Part shown: positions 16,878-24,144 of the stretch, piece by piece
How the letters are laid out: each line of letters begins with the position of its first letter
Position numbering within the stretch: the stretch's first letter is position 1
Source of the DNA: Thalassovita sp.
GTDB lineage: Bacteria; Pseudomonadota; Alphaproteobacteria; Rhodobacterales; Rhodobacteraceae
NCBI RefSeq assembly: GCF_963691685.1
Contig: NZ_OY829290.1
Span: 3,621,501-3,685,500, forward strand
Direction: 5' to 3'
Length of the DNA: 64,000 nucleotides
Translations under genes and position numbers: made by a program
The notes under the pieces: model-generated
Databases searched by the model: none
Seen by the model: only the letters and a program-made list of their open reading frames with translations
Told to the model about the DNA's origin: nothing

Positions 16878-16971
16878 ATTCGAATTGCAAGCCTCGCCAC
16901 CCTGCCCTGCATGCAGCCCCCAAAAGACGCTTAACGGTTGACAGCGCGCCCCCGCTCCGAGATGGAAAGAC

Positions 16972-17571
16972 ATGCGCAACACCCTGCCATACGCCCGCGC
17001 CGGTCAGACCATCGGCCTGCTTGGGGGATCCTTTGATCCCGCCCATGCCGGCCACGCCCATATCACCCGCGAGGCGCTGAAGCGGTTTGGGTTGGATCGG
17101 GTCTGGTGGCTGGTCAGCCCCGGCAACCCGTTGAAATCACGAGGCCCCGCGGCCATGGCGCAGCGGCTGCAACGGGCCAGGCAGGTGATCAACCACCCGC
17201 GCGTGACCGTGACCGATCTGGAATGCCACATCGGCACCCGCTACACCGCCGAAACCCTCAGCCACCTGCAGCGCCTCTATCCGGGAGTGCGCTTTGTCTG
17301 GCTGATGGGGGCGGACAATCTGGTGCAGTTTCACCGCTGGCAGAACTGGCAGCAGATCATGGCGGATGTGCCCGTCGGGGTGCTGGCCCGCCCCGGTGAC
17401 CGGCTGGCGGCGCGCTGTTCCAAGGCAGCGCGGATGCATCGGCAACAAAAGCTCTCCCCGCGCCACAGCCAGGCGCTGCCACAGGGCAGACCGCCGCGCT
17501 GGTGCTTTGTGAACATGCCGATGGTGGCGCAGTCCTCCACCCAGATCCGCGCCGGTGGCGGCTGGGGCTAG
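16972..17571 (+). CDS. nadD: nicotinate-nucleotide adenylyltransferase
   Basis: Adenylates nicotinate mononucleotide to deamido-NAD+, the step before NadE. The 199-residue protein has the nucleotidyl-transferase signature GLLGGSFDPAHAGH (about 15-28) and the C-terminal SSTQIR motif that replaces ISSTxIR. VWLMGADNLVQFHRW is the NadD-specific segment. No near-upstream ribosome-binding site of quality is visible; the ATG before RNTLPYARAG gives the family-like N-terminus. It is divergent from the MarR-GNAT gene. Confidence 0.93.
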   Translation: MRNTLPYARAGQTIGLLGGSFDPAHAGHAHITREALKRFGLDRVWWLVSPGNPLKSRGPAAMAQRLQRARQVINHPRVTVTDLECHIGTRYTAETLSHLQRLYPGVRFVWLMGADNLVQFHRWQNWQQIMADVPVGVLARPGDRLAARCSKAARMHRQQKLSPRHSQALPQGRPPRWCFVNMPMVAQSSTQIRAGGGWG

Positions 17572-17685
17572 GCCCTTTTCCAACCACGTTCCGGCCGGAA
17601 GAGGCTGCAATGTCGCGGGAAATTCATCAAAACATCCCATCTGCATGCTTGAGACCCGCCCCAGACCCGAGGTAAACTGCGCCTT

Positions 17686-19176
17686 ATGGTTCACTCACTT
17701 TCCAGACGTTTTTTTATAAGCGCCCTGGCTGCATTTTCGGCCAGCCCCACCGTTGCCAGACCCGTCGATCGCTCGCTGCGACCTGTGGCGCGTCCCGGCA
17801 CGCCCACCCTGCCCAAGGCAGAAACGATCGAATCCCTGGTCGCCCGCGCCAAACTCAGCGGCGGGCTGAGCTGCGCGGTCGCCGATCCCAACAGCGGTCA
17901 GATCCTGGAGGGGCGCGCGGCCAATGCCGTTTTGCCGCCCGCCAGCGTGGCCAAAGCGGTCACCGCGCTTTATGCGCTGGACCGGCTGGGCCCCAATCAC
18001 CGGTTCCGCACCCGTCTGATTGCCACCAAACCGGTGCAAAACGGCGTGCTGCAGGGCGACCTGATCCTTGCCGGTGGCGGCGACCCGACACTGGACACCG
18101 AAGCCCTGGCGCAGCTGGCCAAAACGCTGAAGGCCAGCGGCCTGCGTGAGGTGCGCGGGCGGTTCCTGCTCTATGCGGGCGCCCTGCCCTATCTGCGCCA
18201 GATCGATGACAGCCAGCCCGATCACGTCGGCTATAACCCGGCAATTTCCGGCCTGTCGCTGAACTACAACCGGGTGCATTTCGAATGGAAACGCGCCGGG
18301 GCCGGCTGGGGGGTCACCATGGACGCCCGCTCGGCCAATTACCGACCTGAAGTGCAGATCTCCCGCATGGCGGTGATCAAACGGCAGGTGCCGGTCTACA
18401 CCTATCAGCAAAAAGGCAGCACCGATCACTGGACGGTTGCCAGCGGCGCCTTGGGCAAAGGCGGGGCACGTTGGCTGCCGGTGCGCCGTCCCGACCTTTA
18501 CGCAGGTGAGGTGTTCCGCACCCTGGCCCGCGCCCATGGCATTGTCTTGCCTAAGGAAAAAGCGGTGAAATCCCTGCCCGGCGGCACAACGCTGGCCACC
18601 CACCAAAGCCCGATCCTACGCGAAATTCTGCGCGGCATGCTGAAATATTCCACCAACCTCAGCGCCGAGATGGTCGGCCTTGCCGCCACTCAGGCGGGCG
18701 GGAAATCCCCCAGCTCGCTGCGCACCTCGGGTCAGGCCATGACCCGCTGGGCGAAACAGCGGCTGGGCATGCAGCAGGCCAAGTTTCTGGATCATTCGGG
18801 CCTTGGCGACGGCTCGCGCCTCTCGGCGCAGGATATGGTGGCCGCCCTGACCACCGCGCAGGCGCGCACCCAACTGGGGCCGCTCCTGAAGCAGATCACC
18901 CTGCGCGATGCCAAGGGCAAGCCAAACACCCGACACCCGCTGAAGGTGGTGGCGAAGACCGGCACGCTGAACTTTGCCTCATCGCTGGCAGGCTATGTCA
19001 CCGCACCAGACGGGCGGCAAATGGCCTTTGCCATCTTCACCGCCGACGACAAACGCCGCCGCGTGCTGAAGAAGGATGAACGCGAACGCCCCGAAGGCGG
19101 CCGCGCCTGGAACCGCCGCTCCAAAGCCCTGCAGCAAACCCTGCTGGAACGCTGGGGCGGGGTCTATGGGGGGTGA
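17686..19176 (+). CDS. dacB: D-alanyl-D-alanine carboxypeptidase/endopeptidase (PBP4, S13)
   Basis: A 496-residue periplasmic class C penicillin-binding protein. It begins with a signal segment (SRRFFISALAAFSASPTVA). All three active-site motifs are present: SVAK (Ser87-Lys90), STN (322-324) and KTG (424-426). LILAGGGDPTLD belongs to the S13 family. The last 43 residues (KRRRVLKKDERERPEGGRAW and onward) form a basic tail. The DNA coding for this tail recurs 780 bases downstream at 19830-19965, beyond the COX1-like gene. Confidence 0.95.
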   Translation: MVHSLSRRFFISALAAFSASPTVARPVDRSLRPVARPGTPTLPKAETIESLVARAKLSGGLSCAVADPNSGQILEGRAANAVLPPASVAKAVTALYALDRLGPNHRFRTRLIATKPVQNGVLQGDLILAGGGDPTLDTEALAQLAKTLKASGLREVRGRFLLYAGALPYLRQIDDSQPDHVGYNPAISGLSLNYNRVHFEWKRAGAGWGVTMDARSANYRPEVQISRMAVIKRQVPVYTYQQKGSTDHWTVASGALGKGGARWLPVRRPDLYAGEVFRTLARAHGIVLPKEKAVKSLPGGTTLATHQSPILREILRGMLKYSTNLSAEMVGLAATQAGGKSPSSLRTSGQAMTRWAKQRLGMQQAKFLDHSGLGDGSRLSAQDMVAALTTAQARTQLGPLLKQITLRDAKGKPNTRHPLKVVAKTGTLNFASSLAGYVTAPDGRQMAFAIFTADDKRRRVLKKDERERPEGGRAWNRRSKALQQTLLERWGGVYGG

Positions 19177-19185
19177 GGGGCTGGT
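19050..19185 (+). repeat. direct repeat, copy 1 (dacB 3' end)
   Basis: About 135 bases covering the last 42 codons and stop of dacB plus nine bases beyond. Positions 19079-19173 are identical to 19859-19953; the few differences lie at the edges. The offset between copies is exactly 780 bases. Confidence 0.92.
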
Positions 19186-19279
19186 GAGGCGGGTGTCGGC
19201 TTTGAGCCCGTATCACCGGATGCTGTGACATTGATCGATGTCCGCTTCAGAGGCACATGGATAGAAAATTCTTGAGATA

Positions 19280-19816
19280 TTGATTGTGATCTATTCCGTA
19301 GCGCTTCTGATTTGTTTGATACTTGCGCCGCTTCTGGCTCATTTCCGGGGCAGGAAACCCGCCGGACTATTCTTCGCTGTGGCAGCGGTCTACGCGGTTT
19401 TCGGTGCTGTCAGTTTTGTGCAAACCCAAATTGTTCTAAGGCAAGTCCGTGAGGCTGAACCTGCGTATCACGACACCTATTACGTGGTTAGCCATGGCCA
19501 CTTCTTGGTGACCATTGGCATCGCAATGGCGGTCATAGGCGCAATAACATGGGTGCAAACGCGCTTTGGGGCGATGCGATATCCGGGCCTGACGAAATTG
19601 CTATTTTGGATTCTGCATATCGCACTGATCGGCACGTCATTTCAAGGAGTGCTCGCTTCTATCCTGCCGAAGCCGCGCAAATACATCGACTATTCGAAGT
19701 TCATGGAAACCTACGCTCTGCTAAGCTCCTGGTCAGGTTTTCTGTCACAAGTAGCACTACTCGGACTGTTGTGTCTGCTCTTGTGGTCGATCATGGCGAA
19801 ATGGCTTTTGAGGTAA
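19280..19816 (+). CDS. short COX1-like membrane protein (C-terminal helices of heme-copper oxidase subunit I)
   Basis: A 178-residue, roughly five-helix membrane protein. Residues 63-74 read YHDTYYVVSHGH, the helix IX-X junction of cytochrome c oxidase subunit I, whose HxH supplies two heme axial ligands (here His72 and His74). YPGLTKLLFW (101-110) and LPKPRKYIDY (129-138) align with the helix X-XI and XI-XII junctions of COX1. The rest of COX1 (helices I-VIII with the other heme and CuB ligands) is absent. The start is TTG at 19280 or GTG at 19286. It sits between two copies of the dacB 3' end. Either a degenerate fragment or a distinct small heme protein; the long open frame favours the latter. 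Confidence 0.7.
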   Translation: MIVIYSVALLICLILAPLLAHFRGRKPAGLFFAVAAVYAVFGAVSFVQTQIVLRQVREAEPAYHDTYYVVSHGHFLVTIGIAMAVIGAITWVQTRFGAMRYPGLTKLLFWILHIALIGTSFQGVLASILPKPRKYIDYSKFMETYALLSSWSGFLSQVALLGLLCLLLWSIMAKWLLR

Positions 19817-19829
19817 TTCTCGGCCTACG

Positions 19830-19965
19830 AAAACGCCGCCGTGTGTTGAAGAAAAACGAACGCGAACGCCCCGAAGGCGGCCGCGCCTGGAACCGCCGCT
19901 CCAAAGCCCTGCAGCAAACCCTGCTGGAACGCTGGGGCGGGGTCTATGGGGGATGAGGGGCTGGT
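19830..19965 (+). pseudogene. duplicated dacB 3' end (direct repeat, copy 2)
   Basis: Second copy of the dacB tail. It still reads KRRRVLKKNERERPEGGRAW and onward to the stop in one frame, but has no start, catalytic part or ribosome-binding site. Upstream of 19830 similarity fades quickly. It lies 14 bases after the COX1-like gene. It looks like the scar of an insertion or unequal recombination at dacB. Confidence 0.85.
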
Positions 19966-20154
19966 TATGAGGAGAGGGGCTACTTCTAGGGCTTTTGGCT
20001 AAGCACAATAAATCGAAATGTGTATTTTCGAATGGCGCCAAAAATTCACATATACAGCTTTTTTGCAAAGCTAAGCCGATCAGTTTATGCAGGGAGAAAA
20101 ATTATTGCTGCTAATCGTCTTTTTTCGCCCAAAATTCACGATCCCTAAACGTAA

Positions 20155-21129
20155 ATGACAACAAAAACTTACAAAACTGCTGGCTGGCAACGATTTGAAC
20201 TCAATCGGCGGAAAATGCTCGCGAATTACGATCTGGCCAAGTTTGAAAATGCTAAAAGGCCTCTGCAAACCGAACACGGAAATGTGGCGGAAGCAACTCT
20301 TCGAAGTTGGCTAAACGATTTCCTGCCAGATCGGTACGGAGTGACTTCAGGTTTCATTTTGCCCCCTGTTTTGGAAGTAAATCATCCGGTGGAATATCAC
20401 TACGATTTGATAATTTATGACAGGCTAAATGCGCCAGTCTTAGCATCAGATCTGGACAACGATAAATCAAGGTCCGGCACTTCCAAGATGATACCAGCAC
20501 AGTGTGTAAAAGCTGTGTTCGAAGTGAAAGCAAGAGCGACTCAAGCCTCGTCAACTACCGCCGCCAAAAAATTGCAAGAATTGTCTGCCATTAGGAGATT
20601 TTTTGGGAGAAATTTCTTCTCTGGCGTGGTATTCTTTGAGTTGGAAACTCCACCGAAACGAAGCTTGAAAATTCTTGATGAGCTCATTCCAGATAGCGCT
20701 CAGTCTCGTATGTTAGACACGGGTTGCATCCTCAGGTGTACACCTCATGAAGAAGCATCTGGGAAACTAGAGAGTTTCCACGGCGTTATAAATGGACCAA
20801 CCTCGCAGCCTCCCCTTTTTCGAAACTTTCTAGATGTGAGGATGGTATTAGAGGGTGGGATTCCAAGCTCAACGAACGATACAAGTTTTGGGATCTTCAA
20901 TGTTCGCACTACGTCCAACAATCATCAGCAGCACTTTTACCTTCGGCACATTTCGCGAACAGCCAAAGGTGAGCCTGGGAACTACAGAGGGGTTACGGTT
21001 GAGTGGTCGAGAAACGGGTTCACAATTTTCATCCTCGACCTCCTCTCGCGATTGGGAACTGGCAGACGTTTTTCACCAGATGTGGTCGGCGGACTACCTT
21101 TTGGGTTGGAGTTTGACCAACCTAACTAA
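20155..21129 (+). CDS. DUF6602-type protein, predicted PD-(D/E)XK nuclease fold
   Basis: A 324-residue protein. The N-terminal half matches DUF6602: HGNVAEATLRSWLNDFLPDRY, GVTSGFI, YHYDLIIYD and CVKAVFEVKA. The D..(x)n..E-x-K arrangement is what a PD-(D/E)XK nuclease uses, so catalysis on nucleic acid is a reasonable inference. The C-terminal half is not recognised. Base composition is much more A+T-rich than the flanks (many AAA, GAA and ATT codons), a sign of horizontal transfer. No clear ribosome-binding site precedes the ATG. No methylase or other partner is beside it. Confidence 0.72.
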   Translation: MTTKTYKTAGWQRFELNRRKMLANYDLAKFENAKRPLQTEHGNVAEATLRSWLNDFLPDRYGVTSGFILPPVLEVNHPVEYHYDLIIYDRLNAPVLASDLDNDKSRSGTSKMIPAQCVKAVFEVKARATQASSTTAAKKLQELSAIRRFFGRNFFSGVVFFELETPPKRSLKILDELIPDSAQSRMLDTGCILRCTPHEEASGKLESFHGVINGPTSQPPLFRNFLDVRMVLEGGIPSSTNDTSFGIFNVRTTSNNHQQHFYLRHISRTAKGEPGNYRGVTVEWSRNGFTIFILDLLSRLGTGRRFSPDVVGGLPFGLEFDQPN

Positions 21130-21321
21130 CAAAGGTGACCCTCTCTTCGCTCTCAGCTAAGGGGACTTCACCACCCATTGAAGCCCCAGATGCCGAGGAC
21201 CGCTCTTTCACATTGCAGAATTGAGGTTTTACCCACCGGCACCACTCCCACCACCCAAAACAAAACCCCGCTCAGCGTGAGCGGGATTTCTTGAACTCAA
21301 AAACGCGCAGGCGCCCCCCGG

Positions 21322-21750
21322 TCACCCGGCGATGTGGCGGGCGCGGGCGCCGCGTTCGATGGCGGCGGCGTGCAGGCGGTCGATGTTCAACTCATGGCGG
21401 ATTTCTTCCAGCAGGCGCAGCTCGGACTCGGGGATGTTGCCATCCGCCGCGGCCACGTCACAGGCCAGCGCGTAGGCGGTTTCAAACAGGTGTTCCGGCA
21501 GGTTGTCGCGGATCAGGCCAAAGAGGGCATCCAGACCTTCCTCTTCCGAGAACAGCTCAAACACGATGCGCGATACATCCCCGATCCGGTCGATGTCATA
21601 GGACCCGAAAATCGGCAGGTGGTTCACGGCGTTTTGGATCTTCACCAGCTCAGCGGTACGCATATTTGCATCCGCCGCCGAGATTGCGACCATGATCGCA
21701 ACCAGACAGTCCTGCGGGCTGAGCGGATGAGGGGGTTGTTCGCGGGTCAT
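21322..21750 (-). CDS. TerB-family protein
   Basis: A 142-residue helical cytoplasmic protein. Two acidic repeats, AISAADANMRTAELVKIQNA and CDVAAADGNIPESELRLLEE, are the metal-binding TerB signature. TerB was named for tellurite resistance, but lone copies such as this, outside a ter operon, have no defined task. It is divergent from lysK and followed on the plus side by the accessory patch. Confidence 0.88.
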   Translation of the reverse strand: MTREQPPHPLSPQDCLVAIMVAISAADANMRTAELVKIQNAVNHLPIFGSYDIDRIGDVSRIVFELFSEEEGLDALFGLIRDNLPEHLFETAYALACDVAAADGNIPESELRLLEEIRHELNIDRLHAAAIERGARARHIAG

Positions 21751-21904
21751 ATGCGGGCCTTTCTGGGGCTGTCAGGGGGCTAGCGAGGCGCTAAAGGATC
21801 TCTTCGCAATTGCAGAATATTGACTGATGCGCTCTGCCGCAATAGGAAGCGGCGGTCTGCCGCGCATGGGGCGCGGGCGGACCGTTTATCTATGGAGACA
21901 GCAG

Positions 21905-23548
21905 ATGTCTGAACTGCGTGACGCCGCAATGAAATCCAAAGCCTGGCCCTTTGAGGAAGCCCGGAAGCTGGTAAAGCGTTATGCAAAGGGCAAACCTGAG
22001 AAGGGTTATGTGCTGTTTGAGACCGGCTATGGCCCCTCGGGCCTGCCGCATATCGGCACCTTTGGCGAGGTCGCCCGGACCACCATGATCAAACGCGCCT
22101 TTGAGGTGATCAGCGACATCCCGACCAAGCTGATCTGTTTCTCCGACGATCTGGACGGCATGCGCAAGGTGCCGGGCAATGTCCCGAACGCCGAGAGCCT
22201 GCATGAGCATCTGCAAAAGCCGCTGACCTCGGTGCCGGATCCCTTTGGTGAATATGAGAGCTTTGGCCATCACAACAACGCCATGCTGCGCCGGTTCCTG
22301 GATACCTTTGGCTTTGAGTATGACTTCTACTCGGCCAAGGAGTTCTACGAATCCGGTCAGTTCGATGAGGTGCTGAAGCGCGCCGTTGAGAAATATGATG
22401 ACGTCATGGCCATCATGCTGAAATCCCTGCGCGAAGAGCGTCGTCAGACCTATTCGATCTTCCTGCCGATCCACCCGGAAACCGGCCGTGTTCTCTACGT
22501 GCCGATGAAAAAGGTCTGTGCCGAGACCTACACCATCACCTTTGATGATGAGGATGGCAAAGAATGGACCGTGCCGGTCACCGGCGGCAATGTGAAGCTG
22601 CAGTGGAAGCCCGACTTTGGCGCCCGCTGGGCCGCGCTGGGTGTAGACTTTGAGATGTACGGCAAAGACCACTCGACCAACACGCCGATCTATGACGGCA
22701 TCTGCCGTGTGCTGGGCCAGCGCGCGCCGGAACACTTCACCTATGAGCTGTTCCTGGATGCCAATGGGCAGAAGATCTCAAAAACCTCGGGCAACGGCAT
22801 CTCGATCGATGAGTGGCTGACCTACGCCCCGACCGAGAGCCTGGCCTATTTCATGTATCAAAAGCCCAAAACCGCCAAGCGGATGCATTTTGACGTGATC
22901 CCCAAGGCGATGGACGAATATCACCAGCAGCTGCGCGCCTATCCCGGCCAGGATGTGAAGGCGCAGCTGAACAACCCGGTCTGGCATATCCATTCCGGTG
23001 ACGTGCCTGCCTCGGACATGGTGGTGCCCTTCTCTATGCTTCTGAACCTCGCCTCGGTGGCCGGTGCGGATGACAAGGCGCAGCTTTGGGGCTTCATCCA
23101 GCGTTATGCGCCTGAGGCCTCCCCCGAAGCCAACCCGCAGATGGATGCGGCGGCGGGCTATGCGGTGCGTTACTACAACGACTTCGTGAAGCCTGAGAAG
23201 GTGTTCCGCACCCCGACCGATCAGGAACGCGCTGCATTGGAAGATCTGAAAGCGGCCTTTGCCTCGGCAGATGTTGCGCTGGAACAGATCGCCAAGAAAA
23301 ACGCCATGATGGGCAACGACGATCCGCTGCCTGAGGCCGATTTCACCGATGGGGATTTCCTGCAGTCGGTGGTCTTTGCAGTGGGCAAGAACCACGGTTT
23401 TGAAAACCTGCGGGACTGGTTCAAGGCGCTTTATGAAGTGCTGCTGGGTCAATCCCAAGGTCCGCGCTTTGGCTCCTTCGCAGCGCTCTACGGTGCGGCG
23501 GAAACTGTGGCGCTGATCGAACAGGGGCTGAACGGCGAGCTGTCGTAA
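21905..23548 (+). CDS. lysK: lysyl-tRNA synthetase, class I
   Basis: Charges tRNA-Lys using the archaeal-type class I fold found in Alphaproteobacteria. It has 547 residues. The HIGH equivalent is GPSGLPHIGTFGE (about 48-60) and the KMSKS equivalent is GQKISKTSGNG. The C-terminal anticodon-binding part is helical. I start at MSELRDAAMK, since the 26 residues upstream in frame are not family-like and a GGAGAC precedes. No class II LysRS is seen in this window. Confidence 0.95.
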   Translation: MSELRDAAMKSKAWPFEEARKLVKRYAKGKPEKGYVLFETGYGPSGLPHIGTFGEVARTTMIKRAFEVISDIPTKLICFSDDLDGMRKVPGNVPNAESLHEHLQKPLTSVPDPFGEYESFGHHNNAMLRRFLDTFGFEYDFYSAKEFYESGQFDEVLKRAVEKYDDVMAIMLKSLREERRQTYSIFLPIHPETGRVLYVPMKKVCAETYTITFDDEDGKEWTVPVTGGNVKLQWKPDFGARWAALGVDFEMYGKDHSTNTPIYDGICRVLGQRAPEHFTYELFLDANGQKISKTSGNGISIDEWLTYAPTESLAYFMYQKPKTAKRMHFDVIPKAMDEYHQQLRAYPGQDVKAQLNNPVWHIHSGDVPASDMVVPFSMLLNLASVAGADDKAQLWGFIQRYAPEASPEANPQMDAAAGYAVRYYNDFVKPEKVFRTPTDQERAALEDLKAAFASADVALEQIAKKNAMMGNDDPLPEADFTDGDFLQSVVFAVGKNHGFENLRDWFKALYEVLLGQSQGPRFGSFAALYGAAETVALIEQGLNGELS

Positions 23549-23608
23549 GGCACCCCTAAAATTTGACGGAAACTTTGGCGGGCCTACCTGAGTGTCAGGA
23601 GGCCCGCC

Positions 23609-24025
23609 ATGCGTTTGATCCCGACCCTAGCCCTTGCCCTGATGCTGCCTTTGCTGCTGTCCCTGCCCCGCGCCGCCCTTGCGGAGCGTTCGGCGGTGGA
23701 ACAGGTGATCCGAAACCAGATCGCCGCGTTTCAGGCCGATGATTTCGCCACGGCTTTCAGTTTTGCCAGCCCCAACATCCGCCGGCTGTTTGGCAGCTCG
23801 CAGAACTTCGGCACGATGGTGCAGCGGGGCTATCCGATGGTCTGGCGCCCCACGGCCTTGGCCTTTCTGGACCATCAGGAACAGGAGGGCGGTGCGGTGC
23901 AACGCATTGAGGTGCAGGACAAATCCGGCAAACGCCACCAGCTGGACTATCTGATGGTGGAAACCGATCAGGGCTGGCGTATCGATGGCGTCTTCCTGCG
24001 TCCGGCGATGGACACGGGCGTCTGA
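23609..24025 (+). CDS. exported DUF4864 protein
   Basis: A 138-residue secreted or periplasmic protein. A signal peptide (about residues 1-26, ending RAALA) precedes a domain starting AVEQVIRNQIAAFQADDFATAFSFAS. This is the DUF4864 pattern, distantly NTF2/SnoaL-like. The closing WRIDGVFLRP is also typical. Function is unknown. AGGAGG nine bases upstream fixes the start. It follows lysK by 60 bases and may be read through from it. Confidence 0.82.
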   Translation: MRLIPTLALALMLPLLLSLPRAALAERSAVEQVIRNQIAAFQADDFATAFSFASPNIRRLFGSSQNFGTMVQRGYPMVWRPTALAFLDHQEQEGGAVQRIEVQDKSGKRHQLDYLMVETDQGWRIDGVFLRPAMDTGV

Positions 24026-24144
24026 CGCCCCCACTGGTCCGCCACCCACCGTCACGGTGGTCCAAGCGTGCATTAACCTTGTGCCCCTATCCCTAGCCTT
24101 CAACAGGCCCGCAGTGCGGGACGTTTCTGGGAAAGGGCACAGCG

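Noticed and set aside
19177..19829. Insertion sequence between the dacB repeats
   Set aside because: No transposase and no terminal inverted repeats. The 135-base direct repeats are far longer than a target-site duplication.
13906..21290. One continuous defence island from the KAP gene to the DUF6602 gene
   Set aside because: Core genes nadD, dacB and the MarR-GNAT fusion lie between them with normal composition, so these look like two separate acquisitions.
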